In this document: positions 1-6,389 of the stretch, one piece after another
How positions within the stretch are numbered: the stretch's first letter is position 1
Layout: each line of letters begins with the position of its first letter
The notes under the pieces: model-generated
The model's input: only the letters and a program-made list of their open reading frames with translations
Databases searched by the model: none
Told to the model about the DNA's origin: nothing
Made by a program: the position numbers and the translations under genes
NCBI GenBank assembly: GCA_025463965.1
Contig: JAODBN010000090.1
Span: 1 to 11,206, forward strand
Length of the DNA stretch: 11,206 nt
Direction of reading: 5' to 3'
Origin: Acidimicrobiaceae bacterium
Lineage (GTDB): Bacteria > Actinomycetota > Acidimicrobiia > Acidimicrobiales > Bog-793

Positions 1-1
1 G

Positions 2-856
2 ACGGTCGAGGAGCAGGCGGCCGCCGATCCCCAGCTCGTACAGGTGGGCTCGAGCCCCGAAAGCCCCGAGGTGGTCGACCGGGCTTCTGGCACACAGCCG
101 CTCCCGACGAGCTCCACCTACTCCTACGTGCTCTACGAGATCCGCAACTCCCCAATCGTCACCTCGCTCGATGAGCAGCCCGTGGTCGAGCACCTCTCGC
201 CGACCCAGTGGAAGACCACCTCGATCTCCTGGTACCAGGACGAGAGCGACTGGTCGGTCCCGATCACCGCCGGTGGGCCGGCGTCGTGGACCCGCGAGAT
301 CCCGGGGCTGCTCGTTGGCCCCGGCGACGCCGTGCCCGTGAGGACCACGACGGTCAGCGACGTGCGGATGGGAGACCAGGACATCTCGTTCAACGTGGGA
401 CGAACGGGCGTGCCGATCCTCGTCAAGATCCCTTACTTCCCGAACTGGCAGGCGACCGGCGCCCAAGGACCGTGGGAGGCGACGCCTGACCTGATGGTGG
501 TGGTACCGACGTCCCGCCACGTCGTCCTGCGCTACGGCGTCACCTCGGTCGACTGGCTGGGCAGAGCCGGCAGCCTGCTCGGCGTGGCGGGGTTGGTCGC
601 GATCTCCGGCTCGGTCCCGCCCGTGCTGCCTGCGTCCCTCGCCAGGCGACTCCGAGCCAACGAGGCCGATCGTGCGGATCCGGACGAGAACGAAGGTGGC
701 GACGACACGCCAGAAGAGCCCCAAGTTCCCCGACACGGGGACGAAGGCTTCGAAGGCGGGGACCGACTCGACGCCGAGCAGGCAGAGGGCGAGGGTGACC
801 TGCCGCCCGAACGCGAAGGCAACGGCCCGAGCGGCGCTCCGCGAGCTCCCGCGTGA
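2..856 (+). CDS. C-terminal part of a large membrane protein (YfhO-like / actinobacterial envelope protein), 5' truncated by the window edge
   Basis: The frame is open from base 2 with no start that must be used, so this is the last 284 residues of a gene that begins to the left. A GTG at 44 is in frame, but the upstream codons are equally coding-like. The visible part is mostly an extracytoplasmic beta-rich domain. Near its end is the stretch KIPYFPNWQATGAQGPW, followed by a Val-rich PDLMVVVPT strand, one hydrophobic segment (about fragment residues 195-217) and a strongly acidic tail of about 60 residues rich in Asp, Glu, Gly and Pro. The YFPNW...G..G.W...P.LMVVVPT pattern resembles the end of large multi-pass membrane proteins (YfhO/GT-C-like) found beside GT2 genes in actinobacteria; I recall this rather than having searched it. 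It overlaps the next gene by 4 nt (GTGA), which implies coupled translation. A role in moving sugars across the membrane is inference. Confidence 0.7.
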   Translation, partial: TVEEQAAADPQLVQVGSSPESPEVVDRASGTQPLPTSSTYSYVLYEIRNSPIVTSLDEQPVVEHLSPTQWKTTSISWYQDESDWSVPITAGGPASWTREIPGLLVGPGDAVPVRTTTVSDVRMGDQDISFNVGRTGVPILVKIPYFPNWQATGAQGPWEATPDLMVVVPTSRHVVLRYGVTSVDWLGRAGSLLGVAGLVAISGSVPPVLPASLARRLRANEADRADPDENEGGDDTPEEPQVPRHGDEGFEGGDRLDAEQAEGEGDLPPEREGNGPSGAPRAPA

Positions 857-1623
857 GCGCCTCCCAACACGACGGTGAGCAGCCATTCGTTTCGGTGGTG
901 CTCCCCGCCCACAACGAGATCTCGCTCCTCGGCTCGACCGTCGTCAACCTGGCAACTGGGCTGTCCGACCGCGGGCTTTCCTACGAGCTTGTGGTCGTCG
1001 AGAACGGTTCGCACGACGGCACGCTTCGCCTAGCCCGAATGCTCGCCGCCCAGATTCCCTCGGTGCGGGTCCTTACCCTCGGCCACGGCGACTACGGCGC
1101 GGCACTCGCGACCGGCTTCGAGGCCGCTCGTGGGCGCTACGTCGTCAACTTCGACGTCGACTACTACGACCTCGCCTTCTTGGACGTCTCCCTGGCCAGG
1201 CTCGCCTCGGGGGAAGCGAGCATGGTGCTCGCGTCCAAGCGCGCCCCGGGGTCCTCCGATGGCAGGCCCATCGCCAGGCGGGCGCTCACCGCCGGCTTCG
1301 CTGCCGTTCTGCGTGCCGCGGTGGGGCTTCAGGTGAGCGACGCGCACGGAATGAAGGCGATGGTTCGAGAGTCGGCAGCCCCGTTCGTGCGCCAATGTCA
1401 CCTCCGGGGCAGCCTGTTCGACGTGGAGCTGGTCGTGCGCACGGGGCGCGCGGGCCTCGTCGTGCAGGAGGTTCCCGCAGTCGTGTTCGAACGCCGCCCT
1501 CCCCGCACCTCGGTAGCGCTGCGCAGTCTGGAGTCCCTGCTCGGCGTCTTTCGGCTGCGGGCCCTGCTCGCGAGAGAGGCGCGCAGCGAGGCTCCGGCGG
1601 CGAAGGCGAGAGAGGCCGGCTGA
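853..1623 (+). CDS. Family 2 glycosyltransferase (dolichyl-phosphate mannose/glucose synthase-like)
   Basis: This 256-residue protein has a GT-A glycosyltransferase fold. Residues 12-22 (FVSVVLPAHNE) form the first strand with the nucleotide-binding acidic residue. VVVENGSHDGT (47-57) is the usual second motif. FDVDYYD (100-106) holds the DxD metal-binding motif at 101-103. SDAHGMKAM (162-170) and LFDVELVVRTGRAG (188-201) match the acceptor-side and helix motifs of polyprenyl-phosphate hexose synthases. The family transfers a sugar from a nucleotide donor to a lipid phosphate at the inner membrane face. No C-terminal membrane helices are visible, so it is probably a soluble or peripheral single-domain form. 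The GTG start overlaps the stop of the upstream membrane-protein gene in GTGA with no clear ribosome site, which suggests coupling and a shared pathway. The sugar and lipid acceptor cannot be told from the sequence. Confidence 0.88.
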   Translation: MSASQHDGEQPFVSVVLPAHNEISLLGSTVVNLATGLSDRGLSYELVVVENGSHDGTLRLARMLAAQIPSVRVLTLGHGDYGAALATGFEAARGRYVVNFDVDYYDLAFLDVSLARLASGEASMVLASKRAPGSSDGRPIARRALTAGFAAVLRAAVGLQVSDAHGMKAMVRESAAPFVRQCHLRGSLFDVELVVRTGRAGLVVQEVPAVVFERRPPRTSVALRSLESLLGVFRLRALLAREARSEAPAAKAREAG

Positions 1624-1634
1624 GCCCTCCGCTC

Positions 1635-2555
1635 TCAGGATGCGACTCGGGTGACCTTCGCGGCTGCGGTGCGGGACAGGCTCGGCTGGGCGAGACGGGC
1701 GAGCAGCGCGCGCAAGTCGGAACGGGCGACCGAGAGATCGCCGGCCCTATTCGCAAGCGCGATCTTGGCGCTCGCCAGCAGATTTGCATCCGCAACCGGC
1801 GTTGACGGCTGGAGAGCCAGCAGGTTCGTCGTGAGGGTGGTGTCTGCGGCCACCACCTTGGCAAGCCTGCGCGAATAGTCCACGTCGAGAAGCCGAAGCC
1901 GGACGACTCCGCTCGCGCCTTGCTCGGCGGCGATCGCCGCTTGGAGTGCCGATTCCAAGGAGACCAGCTTGCCCGCTGCGGCAATCTCGTTCTGGGCCTG
2001 CAGGATCTCCCGTGCGGCAGGCACGACGACCGACAGCGCCCGGTAGCTGAGCACCATGTCGGCGCCGTCCTGGCGCAGCGTCGCGAGCGAGGAGCCGGTG
2101 GTCGCGTCGACTTGGGCCTGCAGGCCGTCGAGGCCGTTGATCGCCGTCGTCAGCTCCGCCAGGAGGCTCTGGCGCGCCGTAGTCGACAGCGCCTTGGCCG
2201 TTTGTGCCTGCTCCTGGACGACCGTCAGCTCCCCGATGCGCAGCGAGAGCGCCTCGTCAAGGAAGGCGGTCGCCGCGGCGACCGAGACCGACGAAGGGAT
2301 CATCGGGGCGATCAGGTCCTGGCTCGGAGAGGGTGGCCATCCGGTCGAGCTCGGAAGGCTGGTGGTGGTGGTTGTCGACGAGGAGGTGCTCGTGCTCCCG
2401 AGGCGACCGGGAACACTTGCGCTGGAAGCGATCGTCGCCGTGGGCCGGGCGGCGCCCTCGGCCGCCGTCCCGAGGCTCGCTTCAAGGGCGAGCGATGCCA
2501 GGAGGAGGCCGCCCGCGCCAGCCCGCCACCGGGCCTGTCCGCTCCTCGTCACCAT
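1635..2555 (-). CDS. Secreted helical protein of unknown function with Ser/Thr-rich linker
   Basis: I do not recognise a named family. The 306-residue product begins with a basic n-region (MVTRSGQARWR) and a hydrophobic segment at about 12-31, with an Ala-rich possible signal-peptidase site near 31-37. Residues about 43-78 are a disordered linker dominated by Ser, Thr and Pro (STSTSSSTTTTTS at 54-66). The rest, about 88-306, is Ala/Leu-rich and predicted to be almost entirely alpha-helical, with heptad-like spacing and no cysteines. That suggests an extracytoplasmic helical bundle or coiled coil held away from the membrane or wall by the linker. The ATG has a weak purine-rich site (GAGGCAGG) just upstream. 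Its stop lies 11 nt from the GT2 stop (convergent), and its start is divergent from the LCP gene. A cell-envelope role is inferred only from the export signal and these neighbours. Confidence 0.75.
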   Translation of the reverse strand: MVTRSGQARWRAGAGGLLLASLALEASLGTAAEGAARPTATIASSASVPGRLGSTSTSSSTTTTTSLPSSTGWPPSPSQDLIAPMIPSSVSVAAATAFLDEALSLRIGELTVVQEQAQTAKALSTTARQSLLAELTTAINGLDGLQAQVDATTGSSLATLRQDGADMVLSYRALSVVVPAAREILQAQNEIAAAGKLVSLESALQAAIAAEQGASGVVRLRLLDVDYSRRLAKVVAADTTLTTNLLALQPSTPVADANLLASAKIALANRAGDLSVARSDLRALLARLAQPSLSRTAAAKVTRVAS

Positions 2556-2585
2556 CTGCCTGCCTCGCTCGTCCCACCCGTTTCG

Positions 2586-2624
2586 ACCGGGAGGGGTTGT
2601 GGTCGACCATCATCGCCTCCCGGT
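2586..2624. promoter_or_regulatory. Nested dyad between divergent genes (candidate operator or structured leader)
   Basis: Perfect 9-bp arms ACCGGGAGG (2586-2594) and CCTCCCGGT (2616-2624) flank a perfect 10-bp palindrome TGGTCGACCA (2600-2609). The outer arms are centred at 2605 and the inner palindrome at 2604.5, so the two symmetries are almost coaxial. The element lies between the divergent starts of the secreted-protein gene (2555) and the LCP gene. A dimeric or tetrameric repressor site for both promoters is one reading; a hairpin in the LCP leader RNA is another. No specific regulator can be named. Confidence 0.45.
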
Positions 2625-2657
2625 GTTGGCGAGGAAGGGCGCAGCTGTGAGGAAAGT

Positions 2658-4082
2658 ATGAAGGTTTGCTGCCCTGGCCTGGGCAATGACGAGGAATTCC
2701 CCTGGGGCACCAGTATCTTCTGCGGCGTGGCCGATCCGCTCCCCCCTCCGCTCCCGCGTCCGAGGACCTCGGAGCTGCACCGATCGCGCCGCTCCTTTGG
2801 CGGCCGCGGCACTCCCTACTCAGTAGGTTCCGGCGGGAGGAGCTCTCTGTCCAACAAGCGCCGTCGAGACGGGCGGCGCCACTGGCCAAAGCGCGTGGTG
2901 ATCGGCCTCGCCTCCTTGCTCGTGCTGGTGGTGCTCGCCGGCGTCGCCACCTTCTTCTACGCCCGCTATCGCTTCGACCAGATCCACAAGGCGAGCGTGA
3001 AGGGGCTAGTCGCCCGGGTGGGCAACGCGCCCTTCGACATCCTCCTCGTGGGCTCGGACTCGCGGGCCTTTGTCGACAACTCCACTCAGGCCGCTCAGTT
3101 CGGCTCCACGGCAAACGCTGGGGGCCAGCGCAGCGACGTGATCATCGTGGCCCGCATCGTCCCCGCCACCCACCAGGTGAAGCTGCTCTCGATCCCCCGC
3201 GACACCTGGGTGAGCATCCCGGGCAACACCGCCGGGATCTCGGGGCCGAACCGGATCAATGCCGCCTTCAACAACGGGCCCAGCCTGCTCGTGCAGACCG
3301 TCGAGCAGACCTTCCACATACCGATCACCTACTATGCCGAGGTCAACTTCCCGGGCTTCGCGGGAATGGTCAACTCACTCGGCGGTGTCGGGCTGAACTT
3401 CGCAGACCCGGTGAAGGACGCTTACTCCGGGTTGAACATCACGCACACCGGTTGCCAGCTCGTGAACGGGACCCAGGCGCTCGCCCTCGTTCGCAGCCGC
3501 CACCTCTACTACTACTCCGGCGGTACGTGGAACTACGACGGCAACTCCGACTTCTCGCGCATCCAGCGCCAAGACGCCTTCTTCCGGGCCATCGTGTCCA
3601 AGCTGCGTGGGGCCGTCGGCAACCCGCTCACCTTGAACAGCTTCGTCGGGGCGTCCACGAAGAACGTCACCATCGACCAGACCCTCTCGGAGGGCGAACT
3701 CGTGAGTCTTGGCCGCATCTTCCGCAGCTTCACCTCTCAGGAGCTGCAGACGGAGACGCTCCCGACCTCCCCGACCGTGATCAACGGGGCGGACGTGTTG
3801 CTGCCCGCACCCGGTCCCGACGCCCAGGTGCTCAACGCGTTCCTGGCCTTCGGCTCGCCGTCGGCCTCCACCACCGCAACGAGCACCACCGCGGCGCGGC
3901 TCGGCACGGCCGGTTCGCCCGCTCCGGCCACCGGGATCCAGCTCGTCTCGGCGGACCGAGCGCTGCAGACCAGCCAGTCGGTCACCGTCACGACACTGCC
4001 GGGCACCCCGGCTGTCCCGAACTCTTCGGTCGACTACAACACTTCCGCCGAGCCGTGGAACCCGACTCCCTGCACGCCCTGA
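2658..4082 (+). CDS. LytR-CpsA-Psr (LCP) family cell-wall glycopolymer phosphotransferase
   Basis: LCP enzymes move lipid-linked glycopolymers onto peptidoglycan (in actinobacteria, arabinogalactan or teichoic-type polymers) on the outer face of the membrane. From the ATG at 2658 the protein has 474 residues: a basic, Pro-rich cytoplasmic tail, one membrane helix (about 80-101), and the LCP domain (about 124-320). Family marks visible are ILLVGSDSR (128-136), RSDVIIVARI (158-167), LLSIPRDTWV (176-185), RINAAFNNG (199-207), VNGTQALALVRSRH (269-282) and DFSRIQRQDAFFRAI (298-312), with the expected conserved Asp and Arg residues. The C-terminal region (about 398-474) is Ser/Thr/Pro-rich. The start is uncertain. 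ATG 2658 has GAGG five bases upstream. GTG 2727 could be leaderless. CTG 2847 follows GGGAGGAG and would give the compact N-terminus M-SNKRRRDGRR just before the membrane helix. G/C at third codon positions rises after about 2847, which favours a later start. Confidence 0.92.
   Translation: MKVCCPGLGNDEEFPWGTSIFCGVADPLPPPLPRPRTSELHRSRRSFGGRGTPYSVGSGGRSSLSNKRRRDGRRHWPKRVVIGLASLLVLVVLAGVATFFYARYRFDQIHKASVKGLVARVGNAPFDILLVGSDSRAFVDNSTQAAQFGSTANAGGQRSDVIIVARIVPATHQVKLLSIPRDTWVSIPGNTAGISGPNRINAAFNNGPSLLVQTVEQTFHIPITYYAEVNFPGFAGMVNSLGGVGLNFADPVKDAYSGLNITHTGCQLVNGTQALALVRSRHLYYYSGGTWNYDGNSDFSRIQRQDAFFRAIVSKLRGAVGNPLTLNSFVGASTKNVTIDQTLSEGELVSLGRIFRSFTSQELQTETLPTSPTVINGADVLLPAPGPDAQVLNAFLAFGSPSASTTATSTTAARLGTAGSPAPATGIQLVSADRALQTSQSVTVTTLPGTPAVPNSSVDYNTSAEPWNPTPCTP
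2670..2719 (+). promoter_or_regulatory. Possible LCP promoter: imperfect palindrome plus TATCTT -10-like box
   Basis: TGCCCTGGCCTGGGCA (2670-2685) is a 16-nt palindrome with a single T:T mismatch. It is followed by the palindromes GGAATTCC (2693-2700) and CCCCTGGGG (2699-2707), then TATCTT (2714-2719), which fits the TAnnnT form of a -10 box. The GTG at 2727 lies 8 nt beyond this box, as expected for a leaderless message. No convincing -35 box is present. The reading competes with translation from the ATG at 2658, which would make this segment coding. Confidence 0.25.
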
Positions 4083-4084
4083 GC

Positions 4085-4106
4085 GGGCAGGCCGCGCCTC
4101 GCCCTT
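4085..4106. terminator. Candidate bidirectional terminator between LCP gene and trpD
   Basis: GGGCAGGC (4085-4092) pairs with GCCTCGCCC (4096-4104) across the 3-nt loop CGC, with one bulged C, and is followed on the plus strand by TTAG. It fills the 27-nt gap between two convergent stop codons. The T-run is short, as is common in GC-rich actinobacteria, so function is inferred from position and stem. Confidence 0.4.
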
Positions 4107-4109
4107 AGC

Positions 4110-5234
4110 TCACAGGAGCCCGGCGGCCGCGGCGCGTTGAGAAGCCTCCACGAGCTGTTCGGCAACAAAGCGCGCGGCGCCCGAGTCCAGAGTCGACTCG
4201 GCGAGCTCGAGACCGGCAGCCAGGTCCTCGACGCGGCCCGCCACGACGAGGCCCGCCGCCGCGTTCAAAAGGACGAGTTCGCGTTGAGGACCGCGGTCGC
4301 CGGCGAGGATCGCCCGCACCCGAGAAGCGTTCTCGACGACGTCGCCGCCGCGCAGATCCTCGAGGGCGGCCGGCGCCAGACCGAGGTCGGCCGGGTCCAC
4401 CTCGTACTCGCGCCGAAAGCGACTCCCGTCAGCAAGCAGGCGGCTCTCGAGGACGCGCGAGCGCGACACCGTCGAAAGCTCGTCGAGGCCGTCGAGGCCG
4501 TGCACAACCAGTGCGTGGAGGGCGCCGCCCCGCTCGAGCGCTCCGAGCATCGTCACGGCCCGGTTGCCGTCGCCCACCCCGACCACTTGTCGGCGGACCC
4601 CCGCGGGGTTCGCCAGCGGCCCGAGGATGTTGAAGACGGTGGGCACACCCAGCTCTTTTCGGACCGCCGCGGCATGGCGAAGCGAGGGATGGTAGCGAGG
4701 GGCGAGGCAAAACGCCATGCCCGCCTCCGCCGCGCAGGCGGCCACTCCCGCCGGCCCGAGGGCGATCGCCACGCCGAGCTCCTCGAGGACGTCGGCGGAA
4801 CCGGCGAGCGAGGTGGCCGCCCGGTTGCCGTGCTTGCACACAGTGACCCCAGCACCGGCCACGACGAAGGCAGCCACGGTGGACACGTTGATGGTGCCGC
4901 TCCGGTCACCTCCGGTGCCGCAGGTGTCGACCGCCCACTCCGTCCCGCCCGGGAGCTCGACCCGCTCGCCGTGTGCTCGCATGGAGGCGACGAGGCCCGC
5001 CAGCTCCTCGGGGGTCTCGCCCTTCGCCCGGAGCGCCACGAGGAACGCCGCGAGGTTGACCGGGGGGGCCCGGCCCTCGAGCACCTCGCCGAGCACCGAG
5101 CCGGCCTCCTGCGAAGAGAGATCGTCTCGGGCGAGCAGGCGCGACACCACCCCTGGCCAGCCCCCGAGCGCGAGGAACTGCTCGCTCGGCTCGAGCTCGC
5201 CTGTTCGCTCCCCACCCACCTGGTCGGCCTTCAC
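4110..5234 (-). CDS. trpD: Anthranilate phosphoribosyltransferase
   Basis: TrpD joins anthranilate to PRPP to give phosphoribosyl-anthranilate and pyrophosphate, the second committed step of tryptophan synthesis, in the cytoplasm. The 374-residue protein is close to the usual 330-370. It has a helical N-terminal domain (about 24-92) followed by the PRPP- and anthranilate-binding domain. Motifs visible are DTCGTGGD (103-110, PRPP loop), NVST (116-119), KHGNRA (134-139), CLAPRYHP (176-183), GVPTVFNILGPLANP (196-210), and HGLDGLDE (245-252) with the metal-binding Asp-Glu pair. All look intact. The start drawn is a GTG without a clear ribosome site. An in-frame GTG at 5217-5219, with AAGG upstream, would remove five residues. 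No other trp genes adjoin it, so it is a solitary trpD, convergent with the LCP gene and downstream of whiB on the same strand. Confidence 0.96.
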   Translation of the reverse strand: MKADQVGGERTGELEPSEQFLALGGWPGVVSRLLARDDLSSQEAGSVLGEVLEGRAPPVNLAAFLVALRAKGETPEELAGLVASMRAHGERVELPGGTEWAVDTCGTGGDRSGTINVSTVAAFVVAGAGVTVCKHGNRAATSLAGSADVLEELGVAIALGPAGVAACAAEAGMAFCLAPRYHPSLRHAAAVRKELGVPTVFNILGPLANPAGVRRQVVGVGDGNRAVTMLGALERGGALHALVVHGLDGLDELSTVSRSRVLESRLLADGSRFRREYEVDPADLGLAPAALEDLRGGDVVENASRVRAILAGDRGPQRELVLLNAAAGLVVAGRVEDLAAGLELAESTLDSGAARFVAEQLVEASQRAAAAGLL

Positions 5235-5300
5235 GAAAAGACCGCCACGGGTAGCGCTGGCGCGGCGCTCGCAGGACCTCGCCGCGGACGGGGCGCGACC

Positions 5301-5337
5301 TGAGCGGCCGGGTCCAAGGGATCCGGCCCGGGGCTCA
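5301..5337 (-). terminator. Large hairpin spanning the whiB stop codon (candidate terminator)
   Basis: GGCCGGGTCC (5306-5315) pairs with GGATCCGGCC (5319-5328) with one G-T wobble and a 3-nt AAG loop. The outer arms TGAGC (5301-5305) and GCTCA (5333-5337) extend the stem across a 4-nt bulge, and the right outer arm contains the whiB stop. There is no T-run afterwards. It probably ends or stabilises the whiB message before trpD. Confidence 0.5.
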
Positions 5338-5565
5338 GGCGGTCTTGCGGCGCTGGCGGACGAGTCGGCGGCGCTCCCGCTCGGTGAAGCCGCCCCACAC
5401 TCCGTCTCGCTCCCGATGCGCCAGCGCGTGCTCGAGGCAGAGCTGGCGGACAGGACAAAGGTCGCAGATCGCCTTCGCCTCGTCGGCCTCCTCGTCGGAA
5501 GCCGGGTAGAACACGTCGGGGTCGATGCCCCGGCATGCCGCTCGCTGTCGCCACGTGGCCTTCAT
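5335..5565 (-). CDS. WhiB-family iron-sulfur transcriptional regulator
   Basis: WhiB (Wbl) proteins are small actinobacterial regulators that bind a redox- and NO-sensitive [4Fe-4S] cluster and act with the primary sigma factor. From the ATG at 5563-5565 the product is 76 residues. It has the four ligand cysteines C11, C34, C37 and C43 (CX22CX2CX5C), the GVWGG turn at 55-59, and a basic C-terminal tail (RERRRLVRQRRK) for DNA contact. This start is preferred because the core family begins just before W5; the 22 codons that could extend it upstream look like leader sequence. An alternative GTG two codons earlier (5569-5571) shares the same AGAGAG-type purine site. The short length and single domain resemble WhiB1/WhiB2-type proteins, but I would not assign a subgroup. 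Its presence strongly supports an actinobacterial origin. Confidence 0.93.
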   Translation of the reverse strand: MKATWRQRAACRGIDPDVFYPASDEEADEAKAICDLCPVRQLCLEHALAHRERDGVWGGFTERERRRLVRQRRKTA

Positions 5566-5585
5566 GTTCACTCTCTCTTGCACGC

Positions 5586-5595
5586 GTACCGGTAC
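5586..5595. promoter_or_regulatory. Perfect palindrome in the whiB leader
   Basis: GTACCGGTAC is a perfect 10-bp dyad centred 25 bases upstream of the whiB ATG. On the minus strand it is preceded by GTGTA repeated at a 12-nt interval (5593-5597 and 5605-5609 on the plus strand). The position suits an operator or the core promoter region, but no clear -10/-35 pair can be picked. Confidence 0.3.
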
Positions 5596-5652
5596 ACTTC
5601 GGACTACACCCGTCCCGACCTGGACCATCACGGATCCAGGCCAACGGAGACG

Positions 5653-5713
5653 GGCCCGCCAAGCACCCCGGACGCGCCTTTCGGCCCCCAGGGACGAGCG
5701 GGCCTTCTATTTT
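5653..5713 (+). terminator. Terminator-like element on the plus strand without a plus-strand gene
   Basis: GGCCCGC (5653-5659) pairs with GCGGGCC (5698-5704), enclosing 38 nt, and is followed on the plus strand by the T-rich TTCTATTTT (5705-5713), the most AT-rich patch in this gap. No plus-strand coding gene precedes it. It could end a short RNA or antisense transcript of the whiB upstream region, or be chance. Confidence 0.25.
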
Positions 5714-5742
5714 GCCGGGTGTAGCGCGCCTTGTAAAGGACC

Positions 5743-5771
5743 GCGCTCGAAGAGGGATCCGGCGAGAGCGC
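5743..5771 (-). terminator. Candidate terminator after the DUF3501 gene
   Basis: On the minus strand the sequence directly after the stop contains GCGCTC (5766-5771) and GAGCGC (5743-5748) as stem arms, followed by GGTCCTTTAC. It would close the rubrerythrin operon. The loop is long (17 nt) and the T-run weak. Confidence 0.35.
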
Positions 5772-6389
5772 TCAGTCCCAGTCAGCGACCAGCGAAGCCC
5801 TGGTCTCAGGCCTGAGGACGACCTCGTGCCGGTAGGCAGGATGGTCCGCCACGAGGGTGACCGGATCGCCGAGAAAGCGCGTACGGCCCTCGGCGGTGAG
5901 CGGAATGCGGACGTAGTGGACGGACGCCGTCACCTCGTCTCTCGTCAGCTGGCTGGCATGTCCCGCCTCGACCTCGCCTCGCACCTCGAGCGCCTCGTCG
6001 CCTGTTCCCACCCGGAGAACAAGCGAGCGCTCGATGCCGACGAGCTTGGGCAGCCATTCGCGAAGCTCCTCTTCGGAGGTGAGCTCCAAGAACAGGGTCA
6101 GGGAGAGCTCGCCCGGGCCGGGCAGCAGCGGGTTGTAGGCGTCGAGCTCGCCCTGCACCTGTTCGTCCGAAATCATCCGCTCGGCTCGGACCATCTCTTG
6201 GACCTGGAACCTGACCGTGAGGCGGTTCTCGAACACCGCGCTGAGAAGCGGCCCGAGCCGCACGCGCCGGAGGCGCTTTGCGGCGATCACCTCCCGGCGA
6301 AAGTCATCCCGCTGGCGCTCGTAGGCCCGCAGGTCCAAAACGTCCTTCAAGGTGAGAGGGCCGCCGGCCGGAGCCCGCAGCTCGCTCAA
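5772..6389 (-). CDS. DUF3501 family protein, third gene of the rubrerythrin operon
   Basis: The 205-residue product matches my memory of DUF3501, a conserved soluble family of about 200 residues with no assigned activity. It begins MSELRAPAGG, then PLTLKDVLDLRAYERQRDDF (11-30), a basic stretch AAKRLRRVRLG (36-46), and the helix SAVFENRLTVRFQVQEMVRAER (50-71). A segment rich in Asp, Glu and Pro follows (DAYNPLLPGPGELS, 83-96), and then beta-rich C-terminal sequence (HYVRIPLTAEGR, 158-169). It has no cysteines, so it cannot bind an Fe-S cluster through Cys. The start drawn is TTG (6387-6389), which overlaps the TGA of the Fe-S gene in TTGA. GAGG lies seven bases upstream, inside the end of that gene. 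The long frame running upstream is antisense-like noise within the Fe-S gene. The tight coupling suggests it acts with the Fe-S protein, for example as a partner or assembly factor; this is inference. Confidence 0.82.
   Translation of the reverse strand: MSELRAPAGGPLTLKDVLDLRAYERQRDDFRREVIAAKRLRRVRLGPLLSAVFENRLTVRFQVQEMVRAERMISDEQVQGELDAYNPLLPGPGELSLTLFLELTSEEELREWLPKLVGIERSLVLRVGTGDEALEVRGEVEAGHASQLTRDEVTASVHYVRIPLTAEGRTRFLGDPVTLVADHPAYRHEVVLRPETRASLVADWD

Noticed and set aside
1620..1638. Small inverted repeat CTGAG/CTCAG across the convergent stops of the GT2 and secreted-protein genes
   Set aside because: Arms of 5 bp with a 9-nt loop and no T-run are too weak to call a terminator.
1920..2657. 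Upstream extension of the LCP frame to a 720-residue protein
   Set aside because: The extension is antisense to the secreted-protein gene and crosses the divergent intergenic region. The LCP domain and membrane helix need only the sequence after about 2847.
4137..5303. Long plus-strand open frame of 388 codons opposite trpD
   Set aside because: It is antisense to a gene with every TrpD motif. Its product is low-complexity Arg/His/Glu-rich sequence with no family features, as expected from GC-rich antisense frames.
5566..5631. N-terminal extension of WhiB to 98 residues
   Set aside because: The extra 22 residues lie over the GTACCGGTAC palindrome and leader. The family core starts at the MKATW Met, which has a purine-rich site before it.
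5735..5771. Possible tRNA T-arm (TTCGAGC) on the minus strand after the DUF3501 gene
   Set aside because: No acceptor stem, anticodon arm or D-arm can be built around it. The pairing fits a simple hairpin better.
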